From the NCBI GenBank assembly GCA_023457615.1, contig JAEWKY010000268.1, positions 1-44,742 on the forward strand: 44,742 bases of DNA, read 5' to 3'. The notes under the pieces are model-generated. The model saw nothing but the letters and a program-made list of their open reading frames with translations. It did not search any database and was not told the origin of the DNA. Position numbers and translations under genes: made by a program. How positions within the stretch are numbered: position 1 is the first letter of the stretch; every line of letters begins with the position of its first letter. Below are positions 8,077 through 16,648 of the stretch, one piece after another. This DNA comes from Actinomycetes bacterium. GTDB taxonomy: Bacteria > Actinomycetota > Actinomycetes > Actinomycetales > Microbacteriaceae.

Positions 8077-10116
8077 TCATCGCAGGAACGCGGCCGCGAC
8101 GCCCGCGTCGACGGGGATGTGCAGCCCGGTCGTGTGCGACAGGTCGGGCCCGGTGAGCACCGAGACGGCGTTCGCGACGTTCTCGGGCAGCACCTCGCGC
8201 TTGAGGATCGTGCGCTGCGCGTAGAACTCGCCGAGACTCTCCTCGGGCACGCCGTAGGTCTTCGCGCGGTTGGCGCCCCAGCCCGAGGAGAAGATGCCCG
8301 AGCCGCGCACGACGCCGTCGGGGTTGATGCCGTTGACCTTGACGCCGTGCTCGCCGAGCTCGACCGCGAGCAGTCGCACCTGGTGCGCCTGGTCGGCCTT
8401 CGTCGCGGAGTAGGCGATGTTGTTCGGTCCCGCGAAGACCGAGTTCTTCGACGAGATGTAGATCACGTCGCCGCCCATCCCCTGCTCGATCAGGATCGGG
8501 GCCGTCGCCTTCGAGACGAGGAAGGAGCCCTTGGCCATGATGTCGTGCTGGAAGTCCCAGTCGGCCTCGGTCGTCTCGAGCAGCGGCTTGCTCAGCGAGA
8601 CCCCGGCGTTGTTGACGACGAGGTCGATCCCGCCGAACGCGAGCACGGCATCCTGCACCATCTTCTCGATCGCGGCGGCGTCGGTGACGTTCACGGCGAG
8701 GCCGACCGCGACATCGGTCGACCCGATCTCGGCGGCGGCGGCCTGGGCCTTCGCGAGGTCGAGGTCGGCGATGACGACGCAGGCTCCGTCGGCGGCGAGG
8801 CGGGTCGCGATGGCCTTGCCGATGCCGGATGCCGCGCCGGTGACGAGGGCGACGCGCGTCGCGTGCGACTTCGGCTTCGGCATCCGCTGCAGCTTCGCCT
8901 CCTCGAGCGACCAGTACTCGATCGCGAACTTCTCCGCGTCGGAGATGGGCGCGTAGCTCGAGATCGACTCGGCGCCGCGCATGACGTTGATCGCGTTGAC
9001 GTAGAACTCCCCGGCGACGCGCGCGGTCTGCTTGGTCGCGCCGTAGGAGAACATCCCGACGCCGGGTACCAGGATGACGAGCGGATCGGCGCCGCGCATC
9101 GCGGGGCTGTCCGCCGTCGCGTGCTTCTCGTAGTACGTCGTGTAGTCCTTGCGGTAGGCCTCGTGCAGCTCGGCGAGCCGCGTCTTCACCTTCTCGAGGT
9201 CGGCGTTCGCCGGCAGGTCGAGCAGCATCGGCGTGACCTTGGTGCGCAGGAAGTGGTCGGGGCAGCTCGTGCCCAGAGCCGCGAGCTGGGGGGCCTTCGC
9301 CGATGCGAGGAAGTCGAGCACGACGTCGGAGTCGTCGAAGTGGCCGACCATCGGCCGGTCGGAGCTCGCGATGCCGCGCAGGGTCGCGGCGAGGGCGGCC
9401 GCCTTCGCGCGACGCTCGGCCCTCGGCAGCGCGGCGTTCTTGGCGACCGGCCGCCCGAACGGGTTCTTCGATCCCTTCGCGGCGAGGTACTGCTCGGCGG
9501 TCTCGATGATCCAGAGGCTGTTCTCCTGGGCCTCGGCGCTTGTGCGACCCCACGCCGTGATGCCGTGCCCGCCCAGGATGACGCCGATCGCGGCGGGGTT
9601 CTTCGCCTGGATCTCCGCGATGTCGAGCCCGAGCTGGAAGCCCGGCCGACGCCACGGCACCCAGACGACCCGGTCGCCGAACGCCTTCCTCGTGAGCCTC
9701 TCGCCGTCCTTCGCGGTCGCGAACGCGATGCCGGCGTCGGGGTGCAGGTGGTCGACGTGCTCGGCGTCGACGAACGCGTGCAGGAAGGTGTCGATGCTCG
9801 GGGTCGCACCGCCGAGGCCGTGCCGGCAGTAGTCGAGCGCCGCGACCATCTCGTCCTCGCGCTCGACACCCGGGTACACGTTGCGCAAGGCCTCGACGCG
9901 GTCGAGCCGCAGCGTCGCGAGTCCGGCCTCGGTGAGGGTGCCGAGGTCGCCGCCGGAGCCCTTCACCCAGAGCAGTCGCACGTCCTCGCCCGTCACGGGG
10001 TCGGTCTCGACGCCCTTGCCCGACGTGTTGCCGCCGGCGTAGTTCGTGACGCGGGGGTCGGCGCCGAGCTCGTTGCTGCGGGCGAGGAGGTCGGTGACCG
10101 GGTTGCGCGGCGTCAT
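8077..10116 (-). CDS. Bifunctional rhamnulose-1-phosphate aldolase / short-chain dehydrogenase
   Basis: A 679-residue fusion. The N-terminal class II aldolase/adducin domain (about 1-410) has the zinc-binding histidines in VDHLHPDAG and LGGHGITAW and should cleave L-rhamnulose 1-phosphate to dihydroxyacetone phosphate and L-lactaldehyde. The C-terminal Rossmann SDR domain (about 425-679) has ALVTGAASGIGKAIA, NNAGVS and YSATKADQ, and probably oxidises lactaldehyde. This fusion (often called RhaEW or RhaD-type) is known in many bacteria. The ATG follows the rhaI stop by one base, so the genes are cotranscribed. Start chosen at MTPRNPVTD because upstream codons overlap rhaI. Confidence 0.92.
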   Translation of the reverse strand: MTPRNPVTDLLARSNELGADPRVTNYAGGNTSGKGVETDPVTGEDVRLLWVKGSGGDLGTLTEAGLATLRLDRVEALRNVYPGVEREDEMVAALDYCRHGLGGATPSIDTFLHAFVDAEHVDHLHPDAGIAFATAKDGERLTRKAFGDRVVWVPWRRPGFQLGLDIAEIQAKNPAAIGVILGGHGITAWGRTSAEAQENSLWIIETAEQYLAAKGSKNPFGRPVAKNAALPRAERRAKAAALAATLRGIASSDRPMVGHFDDSDVVLDFLASAKAPQLAALGTSCPDHFLRTKVTPMLLDLPANADLEKVKTRLAELHEAYRKDYTTYYEKHATADSPAMRGADPLVILVPGVGMFSYGATKQTARVAGEFYVNAINVMRGAESISSYAPISDAEKFAIEYWSLEEAKLQRMPKPKSHATRVALVTGAASGIGKAIATRLAADGACVVIADLDLAKAQAAAAEIGSTDVAVGLAVNVTDAAAIEKMVQDAVLAFGGIDLVVNNAGVSLSKPLLETTEADWDFQHDIMAKGSFLVSKATAPILIEQGMGGDVIYISSKNSVFAGPNNIAYSATKADQAHQVRLLAVELGEHGVKVNGINPDGVVRGSGIFSSGWGANRAKTYGVPEESLGEFYAQRTILKREVLPENVANAVSVLTGPDLSHTTGLHIPVDAGVAAAFLR

Positions 10117-10117
10117 C

Positions 10118-11281
10118 TCAGGCACCCCAGCCCGCCTGGGTGCCGCCGACGCGGTCGCCGGAGATCCTCTCGAAGTACCCGGATGCCGCGTAGGCCGCCA
10201 TCGGATCGGCCGGCAGCCCGCGGCCCTCCCGCCACTCCGCGAGGGCCGGACGCACGTCGGTGTAGAAGGCATCCATCAGCACGGCGTTCGCGGCGAGCAC
10301 GTCGCCCGCCTCCTGCGCCGCCGCGAGGGCCGCGCGGTCGAGCAGCAGCGCGCGCGCGGTCATCTCCTGCACGTTGAGCACGGAGCGGATCTGCCCGGGG
10401 ATCTTGTTCTCGATGTTGTGGCACTGGTCGAGCATGAACGCGACGTCGGCGTTCGCGTAGCCGCCGCCGTCGACGACCGCGACGAGGATGCGGAACAGCT
10501 GGAACGGGTCGGCCGCACCCACGATGAGGTCGTCGTCGGCGTAGAAGCGCGAGTTGAAGTCGAACGAGCCGAGCTTTCCGAGCCGCAGCAGCTGCATGAC
10601 GATGAACTCGATGTTGGTGCCGGGCGCGTGGTGGCCGGTGTCGAGGCAGACCATCGCCTTGTCGCCGAGGGCCGCCACCTGGGCGTACGACGTGCCCCAG
10701 TCGGGAACGTCGGTGTGGTAGAACGCCGGCTCGAAGAACTTGTACTCGAGCACGAGCCGCTGGTCGTCGTCGAGCCGGTCGTAGATGGTCTGCAGCGAGT
10801 CGGCGAGGCGGTCCTGGCGGGCGCGGAGGTCGTCTTGTCCGGGGTAGTTGGTGCCGTCGGCGAGCCAGATCTTGAGGTCGCGCGATCCGGTCGCGTGCAT
10901 GATGTCGAGGCACGCGAAGTGGTGGTCGATCGCCTTCCGGCGGATGGCCGGGTCGCTGTGCGTGAGCGAGCCCAGCTTGTAGTCCTCGTCCTGGAACGTG
11001 TTGGAGTTGATCGTCCCGAGGCGCACCCCCTCGTCCTCGGCGTGCTTCGCGAGGTCGTCGTAGCTCTCGACCTCGTCCCACGGGATGTGCAGGGCGACCG
11101 ACGGCGCGAGCCCGGTGTGCCGGTGCACCTGGGCGGCATCCGACACCTTCTCGAACGGGTCGCGGGGCACGCCCGGCGTCGTGAAGACGCGGAACCGGGT
11201 GCCGGAGTTGCCGAAGGCCCAGGACGGCAGCTCGATCGCCTGAGCGGCGAGGGAGTCGGAGACGGCGGCGAGGTCGGGCAT
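10118..11281 (-). CDS. rhaI: L-rhamnose isomerase
   Basis: A 387-residue TIM-barrel isomerase of the RhaI (Pseudomonas stutzeri) type rather than the E. coli RhaA type. It converts L-rhamnose to L-rhamnulose. Metal and active-site residues are visible in LEYKFFEPAFYHTD (about 186-199), CLDTGHHAPGTN (about 218-229) and GSFDFNSRFYADDDL (about 243-257). It is the first gene of the operon, with an AAGGA ribosome site about 8 nt before the ATG. The divergent LacI-type gene and the palindrome at 11309 lie immediately upstream, so it is very probably repressed in the absence of rhamnose. No rhamnose transporter is present in the window. Confidence 0.93.
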   Translation of the reverse strand: MPDLAAVSDSLAAQAIELPSWAFGNSGTRFRVFTTPGVPRDPFEKVSDAAQVHRHTGLAPSVALHIPWDEVESYDDLAKHAEDEGVRLGTINSNTFQDEDYKLGSLTHSDPAIRRKAIDHHFACLDIMHATGSRDLKIWLADGTNYPGQDDLRARQDRLADSLQTIYDRLDDDQRLVLEYKFFEPAFYHTDVPDWGTSYAQVAALGDKAMVCLDTGHHAPGTNIEFIVMQLLRLGKLGSFDFNSRFYADDDLIVGAADPFQLFRILVAVVDGGGYANADVAFMLDQCHNIENKIPGQIRSVLNVQEMTARALLLDRAALAAAQEAGDVLAANAVLMDAFYTDVRPALAEWREGRGLPADPMAAYAASGYFERISGDRVGGTQAGWGA

Positions 11282-11308
11282 GGCGGGACGTCCTTGTCGT
11301 GCGAGAAC

Positions 11309-11320
11309 TGAATCGATTCA
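11309..11320. promoter_or_regulatory. LacI-family operator for the rhamnose operon
   Basis: TGAATCGATTCA is a perfect 12-bp palindrome with the central CG typical of LacI-family operators. It lies 27 bp upstream of rhaI and 17 bp upstream of the regulator, so one site can control both directions. Known for the family: such sites bind a dimer between the half-sites. Confidence 0.82.
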
Positions 11321-11337
11321 ACGGCCAAGATAGCAGG

Positions 11338-12351
11338 ATGGGCACTCCCCGCGCGAACGTCGGCATCCGCGATGTCGCGCAGCGCGCCGGAGTGTCGGTC
11401 GGCACGGTGTCCAACGTGCTCAACGGGTCCCCCCGGGTGTCGCCGGTCACGGTAGAGCGCGTGCGCGCCGCGATCTCCGACCTCGGCTACGTGCGCAACG
11501 AGGCGGCCCGGCAGCTGAGGGCGGGCCGCAGCTCGAGCGTCGGCCTCGTCGTGCTCGACGTGCGCAACCCGTTCTTCACCGACGTCGCCCGCGGCGCCGA
11601 GGACGAGGCCGCCCGGTTCGGGCTCTCGGTGATCCTCGGCAACTCCGACGAGGACGTCGCGCGGGAGTCGTCGTACCTCGACCTCTTCGAGGAGCAGCGG
11701 GTGCACGGCATCCTGATCTCCCCGTTCGGCGACATCGAGGACCGGCTCGCCGAGCTGCGCCGTCGCGGCACGCCCGTCGTGCTGGTCGACCGCGAGAGCC
11801 GGGATGCCGCCGTCAGCTCGGTCTCCGTCGACGACGTCGCCGGGGGGCGCCTCGCGGTCGCGCACCTGCTCTCGACGGGGCGGCGCCGCATCGCGTTCGT
11901 CGGCGGTCCGCTCGGCATCCGGCAGATCTCCGACCGCCTCGCCGGGGCCCGCGCGGCCGTCGCGGAGGTGCCGGGGGCGACGCTCGAGGAGCTCGAGACG
12001 GCGGCCCTCACGGTGCTCGAGGGACGTCGCGTGGGCGAGGACCTCGTCGCGCGGACGGAGCGTCCGGACGCGGTCTTCGCGGCGAACGACCTCGTCGCGG
12101 TCGGACTCCTGCAGGCCCTCGTCATGTCGGGCCGGCTGAGGGTGCCGGACGACGTCGCGCTCGTCGGGTTCGACGACATCGATTTCGCGAGCGCCACGGT
12201 CGTGCCGCTCACCTCGGTGCGACAGCCCCGCCACGAGATCGGGGCGACGGCGCTGCGCATCCTGCGCGAGGAGGCCGCCGAGCCCGAGCGGCCCCCGCGG
12301 CGCATCGTGTTCCAGCCCGAGCTCGTCGTGCGGGCGTCGACGGGGGCTTGA
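11338..12351 (+). CDS. LacI family transcriptional regulator of rhamnose utilisation
   Basis: A 337-residue LacI/GalR repressor. The N-terminal helix-turn-helix is IRDVAQRAGVSVGTVSNVLNG (about 8-28), followed by the hinge helix region VRNEAARQLRAGRSSSVGLV. The periplasmic-binding-like effector domain covers about 65-335 with LVGFDDIDFA near the C-terminus. Divergence from rhaI and the palindrome between them support a rhamnose-operon role; the inducer could be rhamnose or an intermediate. I used the ATG at 11338 because it lies just before the DNA-binding domain; the in-frame upstream extension would read through the operator. Confidence 0.9.
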   Translation: MGTPRANVGIRDVAQRAGVSVGTVSNVLNGSPRVSPVTVERVRAAISDLGYVRNEAARQLRAGRSSSVGLVVLDVRNPFFTDVARGAEDEAARFGLSVILGNSDEDVARESSYLDLFEEQRVHGILISPFGDIEDRLAELRRRGTPVVLVDRESRDAAVSSVSVDDVAGGRLAVAHLLSTGRRRIAFVGGPLGIRQISDRLAGARAAVAEVPGATLEELETAALTVLEGRRVGEDLVARTERPDAVFAANDLVAVGLLQALVMSGRLRVPDDVALVGFDDIDFASATVVPLTSVRQPRHEIGATALRILREEAAEPERPPRRIVFQPELVVRASTGA

Positions 12352-12463
12352 GCTCGCGTTTGTTGCACGCGCGTCCGAACTCCGGGGCGCGAGTGCGACG
12401 AGAGCGCGCGCAAGGGATGTCAACCCCCGACACCGCTCCGGGCGCCCGGACAGGATCGGGGGC

Positions 12464-13063
12464 ATGACGACCGATCCGTACCCCGCCCCGCCGTCCGCAC
12501 CCGACGCGGCGCCGACCCGCGGCGGACGCGCGCTGCTCGCCGCCGCCCTCGTCTTCGTCGGCGGCTATCTCGTGATCGCCGCGTTCAGCGGACAGCTCGC
12601 CGCCGCGCTCGCCGGCTTCCTCGGGGCGGGTCCGGCGTACACCGTGCTCGTCGTGGCGCAGTTCGTCTTCGCGATCGTCGTCGTGCTTACGGGTCTCGTC
12701 GCCGCGCCCGGCAGCGGCATCGGCAAGCTCGTCGGGGCGATCGTCGTCGTCGTCGGCCTCGCCGTCGTGCTCGCCGTGAGCGCCCTCCGGCTCACGGGCG
12801 CCCTGAGACTGGGCGTCGAGTCGTTCTACTCGATCACGAACCCGTGGCTCATGACCGTGCTGCTCGTCGGGATCGCCTGGCTGCTCGTGCGGCGCGCCCG
12901 GCTCGGCTGGCTCGCGCTGCTCGGCGTGATCGTGCTGTCGCCCGTGCCGCAGTGGCTCGTGCTCGCGAACGTCGACACGGGCGTCGTGCAGCTCGTGATG
13001 TTCGCGCTCAGCGCCGTCGTCGGCGCGGCCATCCTCGCGGCCGGCCGTCCGTGGGCCGACTGA
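12464..13063 (+). CDS. Uncharacterised multi-pass membrane protein
   Basis: A 199-residue integral membrane protein without a family I can name. A proline-rich cytosolic N-terminus (about 1-22) is followed by roughly five or six hydrophobic segments, for example LLAAALVFVGGYLVIAAF, VLVVAQFVFAIVVVLTGLV, LVGAIVVVVGLAVVLAV and a C-terminal pair ending in VVGAAILAAGRPWAD. It sits 44 bp upstream of the ATP-grasp operon on the same strand, but the ATP-grasp gene has its own -10-like box, so joint transcription is uncertain. Confidence 0.7.
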   Translation: MTTDPYPAPPSAPDAAPTRGGRALLAAALVFVGGYLVIAAFSGQLAAALAGFLGAGPAYTVLVVAQFVFAIVVVLTGLVAAPGSGIGKLVGAIVVVVGLAVVLAVSALRLTGALRLGVESFYSITNPWLMTVLLVGIAWLLVRRARLGWLALLGVIVLSPVPQWLVLANVDTGVVQLVMFALSAVVGAAILAAGRPWAD

Positions 13064-13107
13064 CGCGGGGAAACACCGCCGCAACATCCCGGTCCTAGGC
13101 TTCACGC

Positions 13108-14742
13108 ATGGGCGACCTGTTCGACGGCTACGGCGCCGCCGCCACGACGCGGCGCGGCGCCGACCCGTGGGACGAGATGTTCGCCGACATCGCCGCCGCG
13201 GGCGGGTCGAACGCCCGCGCGCCGTACCGCGACATCCACTCGGCGCTCGCCCGGATGACCCAGAAGGAGCTGCGCGGACGCACCGAGTCGCTCGCCTCGA
13301 GCTATCTCGCGCAGGGCGTCACGTTCGACTTCGCGGGCGAGGAGCGGCCCTTCCCGCTCGACGCCGTGCCGCGCGTGATCCCGCAGGACGAGTGGCTCAC
13401 CGTCGAGGCGGGCGTGAAGCAGCGCGTGAAGGCGCTCGAGCTCTTCCTCGCCGACGTGTACGGCGAGCAGCGCGCCGTACGGGACGGGGTCATCCCCGCC
13501 CGGCTCATCTCGTCGAGCGAGCACTTCCACCGCGAGGCCGCGGGGATCGACCCCGCGAACGGCGTGCGCATCCAGGTGTCGGGCATCGACCTCATCCGCG
13601 ACGAGCACGGCGCGTGGCGCGTGCTCGAGGACAACGTGCGGGTGCCGTCGGGCGTCTCGTACGTCATCTCGAACCGCCGGGTGATGGCGCAGACGCTGCC
13701 CGAGCTGTTCATGTCGATGCGCGTGCGGCCGGTCGGCGACTACCCGCAGCGGCTCCTTCACGCGCTGCGGGCCGCGGCGCCGTCCGGCGTCGAGGATCCG
13801 ACGGTCGTCGTGCTCACCCCGGGCGTGTACAACTCGGCGTACTTCGAGCACACCCTGCTCGCGCGGCTCATGGGCGTCGAGCTCGTCGAGGGGCGCGACC
13901 TGTTCTGCTCCGGCGGCAGGGTGTGGATGCGCACGACCGCCGGTCCGACGAGGGTCGACGTGATCTACCGCCGGGTCGACGACGAGTTCCTCGATCCCCT
14001 GCTGTTCCGCGCCGATTCGATGCTCGGCTCGCCGGGACTCATGCTCGCCGCGCGGCTGGGCAACGTCACGATCGCCAACGCGGTCGGCAACGGCGTCGCG
14101 GACGACAAGCTCGTCTACACCTACCTGCCCGACCTCATCCGGTACTACCTCGCCGAGGACGCGATCCTGCCGAACGTGCGCACCTGGCGGCTCGAGGAGC
14201 CGGGCGCGCTCGAGGAGGTGCTCGACCGGCTCGACGAGCTCGTCGTGAAGCCCGTCGCGGGCTCGGGCGGCAAGGGCCTCGTGGTCGGACCCGACGCCTC
14301 CCCCGCCGAGCTCGAGACCCTCCGCGGGCAGCTGCTCGCCGACCCCCGCGGGTGGATCGCGCAACCCGTCGTGCAGCTCTCGACGATCCCGACGCTCGTG
14401 GAGGACGGGATGCGCCCCCGGCACGCCGATCTGCGGCCGTTCGCCGTCAACGACGGCTCGGATGTCTGGGTCCTCCCGGGCGGCCTCACCCGGGTCGCCC
14501 TGCCCGAGGGTCAGCTCGTCGTCAACTCGTCGCAGGGCGGCGGCTCGAAGGACACCTGGGTGGTCGGGCTCGACCCGCTGCGCACGCCCGAGCACGACGT
14601 GTCGTCGCTCGTCGCCGATCAGGCCGCGGTCACCTCGTCGATCCCGATCATCTCGGCGGAGTCGCACCTGCAGGATCACAACCCGCACGACCTCCCCCGC
14701 CACGACCAGCAGCAACAGCAGCAGCAGGCGGCATCGTGCTGA
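13108..14742 (+). CDS. Circularly permuted ATP-grasp protein (DUF404/DUF407 type)
   Basis: A 544-residue circularly permuted type 2 ATP-grasp enzyme. Visible motifs are GIDLIRDEHGAWRVLEDNVRVPSG-type ATP-grasp residues (about 155-178), VKPVAGSGGKGLVVGP (about 386-401) and VNSSQGGGSKDTWV (about 472-485). The family is predicted to form amide bonds using ATP, in a peptide-synthesis or tagging role with alpha-E and transglutaminase partners; no substrate is proven. TAGGCT (13096-13101) lies exactly 6 nt before the ATG. The C-terminus is odd: seven consecutive glutamines then AASC, encoded by CAG/CAA repeats, after a conventional family end. Its stop overlaps the next gene by 7 nt. Confidence 0.88.
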   Translation: MGDLFDGYGAAATTRRGADPWDEMFADIAAAGGSNARAPYRDIHSALARMTQKELRGRTESLASSYLAQGVTFDFAGEERPFPLDAVPRVIPQDEWLTVEAGVKQRVKALELFLADVYGEQRAVRDGVIPARLISSSEHFHREAAGIDPANGVRIQVSGIDLIRDEHGAWRVLEDNVRVPSGVSYVISNRRVMAQTLPELFMSMRVRPVGDYPQRLLHALRAAAPSGVEDPTVVVLTPGVYNSAYFEHTLLARLMGVELVEGRDLFCSGGRVWMRTTAGPTRVDVIYRRVDDEFLDPLLFRADSMLGSPGLMLAARLGNVTIANAVGNGVADDKLVYTYLPDLIRYYLAEDAILPNVRTWRLEEPGALEEVLDRLDELVVKPVAGSGGKGLVVGPDASPAELETLRGQLLADPRGWIAQPVVQLSTIPTLVEDGMRPRHADLRPFAVNDGSDVWVLPGGLTRVALPEGQLVVNSSQGGGSKDTWVVGLDPLRTPEHDVSSLVADQAAVTSSIPIISAESHLQDHNPHDLPRHDQQQQQQQAASC

Positions 14743-15665
14743 GCCGCATCGCGGAGAGCCTCTTCTGGATCGGGAGGTACATCGAGCGCAGCGACGGCAC
14801 CGCGCGCATCCTCGACGTGCACCTGCAGCTGCTGCTCGAGGACCCGTGGATCGAGGAGAACCTCGCCTGCCGCTCGCTGCTCTCCGTGATGGGCACCGAG
14901 GTCGACGAGGATGCCGAGGTGACCCGCGGCGACGTGCTCACGATCCTCGCCGTCGACCGCAACCAGCCGGCCTCCATCGCCTACTCCCTGAACGCCGCGC
15001 GCGAGAACGCCCGCCGCGCGCGCGAGGTCGTCAACACGGAGCTCTGGGAGGTGCTCAACACCACCCGCGCCCGGATGCCGCGCAAGGTCGCGAGCGACAA
15101 GGTGCACGAGTTCTTCACGTGGGTGCGCGAGCGGTCGGCGCTCGCCGTCGGCATCGTCGAGTCGGCGACCAACCGCGACGAGGCGTACCGGTTCTTCACC
15201 CTCGGCCGGTCGATCGAGCGCGCCGACATGACCGCCCGTCTGCTCGCGACGCGGTCGCTCACCGAGGCGTCGGGTCCGAGCTGGACGACGATCCTGCGCA
15301 GCGTCGGCGCCTACGAGGCCTACCTGCGCACCTACCGCGGCATCCCGAGCGCGCAGAAGGCCGCCGAGTTCCTGCTGCTCGACCGGCTGTTCCCGCGCAG
15401 CATCCTGTACTCGGTCACGCGCGCCGAGCAGCAGCTGCGCGAGATCGAGCCGCGCACCGACCGGGTCGGCGTGAGCGACCAGGCGCTGCGGCTGCTCGGG
15501 CAGATCCGCAGCGAGCTCGAGTACCGGTCGATCTCCGACCTCGTCGCCGATCTGCCGACCCACATGGATGCCGTGCAGGCCACGACGACGTCGGTGAGCG
15601 AGGCGATCCGGGCCCGGTACTTCCCGACGAACGACATCGCCGCGTGGATCGGGGAGAACACGTGA
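14736..15665 (+). CDS. Alpha-E domain protein (DUF403)
   Basis: A 309-residue all-alpha protein beginning MLSRIAESLFWIGRYIERSD, the hallmark of the alpha-E (DUF403) family. Further conserved pieces are SIAYSLNAARENARRAREVV (about 77-96) and the R-E-Y-rich C-terminal helix bundle. The biochemical role is unknown; its gene is nearly always next to permuted ATP-grasp and transglutaminase genes, which suggests a shared complex. The GTG start at 14736 lies inside the last codons of the ATP-grasp gene, implying translational coupling. Confidence 0.88.
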   Translation: MLSRIAESLFWIGRYIERSDGTARILDVHLQLLLEDPWIEENLACRSLLSVMGTEVDEDAEVTRGDVLTILAVDRNQPASIAYSLNAARENARRAREVVNTELWEVLNTTRARMPRKVASDKVHEFFTWVRERSALAVGIVESATNRDEAYRFFTLGRSIERADMTARLLATRSLTEASGPSWTTILRSVGAYEAYLRTYRGIPSAQKAAEFLLLDRLFPRSILYSVTRAEQQLREIEPRTDRVGVSDQALRLLGQIRSELEYRSISDLVADLPTHMDAVQATTTSVSEAIRARYFPTNDIAAWIGENT

Positions 15666-15678
15666 GGCGGCGGCACTC

Positions 15679-16524
15679 GTGAAGAGACTGAGGATCCGGC
15701 ACGTCACGGGCTTCCACTACGACGGCGAGGTCACGGCGTCGTACAACGAGGCGCGGATGCTGCCGGCGAGCGCCGACGGGCAGCTCGTGCTCTTCTCGAA
15801 TCTCGAGATCTCGCCGATCTCGAGCTCGCACGCGTACGTCGACTACTGGGGCACGCGGGTGTCGTCGTTCGAGATCCTGACCCCGCACCGCGAGCTGTCG
15901 CTCACCGCGACGAGCCTCGTCGAGGTGCGCGACCGGCCGCATCCCGAGCATCGCCTCGAGTGGACCGCGCTCGCCGACGAGATCGAGACGTCGACCGAGT
16001 ACGTCGAGCAGCTCGGGCAGACCGCCCGCACGCGCCCGCCGGCCGAGGTCGTCGAGCTCGCGCAGTCGCTCGTCGCCCAGGCCGCGAACCCGTGCGACGC
16101 GGCCCTCGCGATCTGCCGCGCGATCGGCGAGCGCATCGAGTACCTGCCCGGGTCGACGACCGTCACGACGACCGCGGCCGAGGCGTGGGCGCATAAGAAG
16201 GGCGTCTGCCAGGACATCACGCAGCTCGCGATCGGCGCGCTGCGCGCGGTCGGCATCCCGGCCCGCTATGTGAGCGGCTACCTGCACCCGAATCCGGATG
16301 CCGAGGTCGGCGTCACGATCGCGGGCGAGAGCCACGCGTGGGTCGAGTACTTCTGCGGCCACTGGCAGGGCTACGACCCGACGAACCTCATCGACATCGG
16401 CGACCGCCACGTCACCGTCGGTCGCGGTCGCGACTACGGGGATGTCGCTCCCCTGCGCGGCGTGTACGCCGGGCCGTTCGGGTCGAAGCTCTTCGTGACC
16501 GTGGAGATCACCCGCGAGTCTTGA
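15679..16524 (+). CDS. Transglutaminase-like cysteine protease family protein
   Basis: A 281-residue protein with an N-terminal beta domain (Bact_transglu_N, about 1-85) and a transglutaminase core. The catalytic triad is visible: cysteine in KKGVCQDITQ (about 175), histidine in GESHAWVEYF (about 216) and aspartate in GYDPTNL (about 230). Such enzymes hydrolyse or transfer amide bonds. It is the third gene of the ATP-grasp/alpha-E operon, 13 nt after the alpha-E stop, with a GTG start. Probable role is processing or attaching whatever the ATP-grasp enzyme makes; this is inference from conserved gene order. Confidence 0.9.
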   Translation: MKRLRIRHVTGFHYDGEVTASYNEARMLPASADGQLVLFSNLEISPISSSHAYVDYWGTRVSSFEILTPHRELSLTATSLVEVRDRPHPEHRLEWTALADEIETSTEYVEQLGQTARTRPPAEVVELAQSLVAQAANPCDAALAICRAIGERIEYLPGSTTVTTTAAEAWAHKKGVCQDITQLAIGALRAVGIPARYVSGYLHPNPDAEVGVTIAGESHAWVEYFCGHWQGYDPTNLIDIGDRHVTVGRGRDYGDVAPLRGVYAGPFGSKLFVTVEITRES

Positions 16525-16536
16525 GTCGCGTGTCGT

Positions 16537-16647
16537 GTGCGTTTCTCCGGAGGTCTGCGCCCGGGTCCGGAGAGTCGCTCGGAGATACGGGGTGCGCCGA
16601 GCGAGGCTCCGGAGAAACGCACCAGAACTCCGGAGAAACGCACCAGA
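16537..16647. repeat. Clustered GTGCGTTTCTCCGGAG repeats between convergent genes
   Basis: Two tandem direct copies of CTCCGGAGAAACGCACCAGA (16607-16626 and 16628-16647, period 21) and one exact inverted copy of the first 16 bases, GTGCGTTTCTCCGGAG (16537-16552). A degenerate TCCGGAG also occurs near 16566. RNA could fold as a 16-bp stem using either right-hand copy. The block fills the 124-bp gap between the transglutaminase and the SDR gene, ending at the stop codon of the latter. There is no T-run. Confidence 0.8.
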
Positions 16648-16648
16648 G

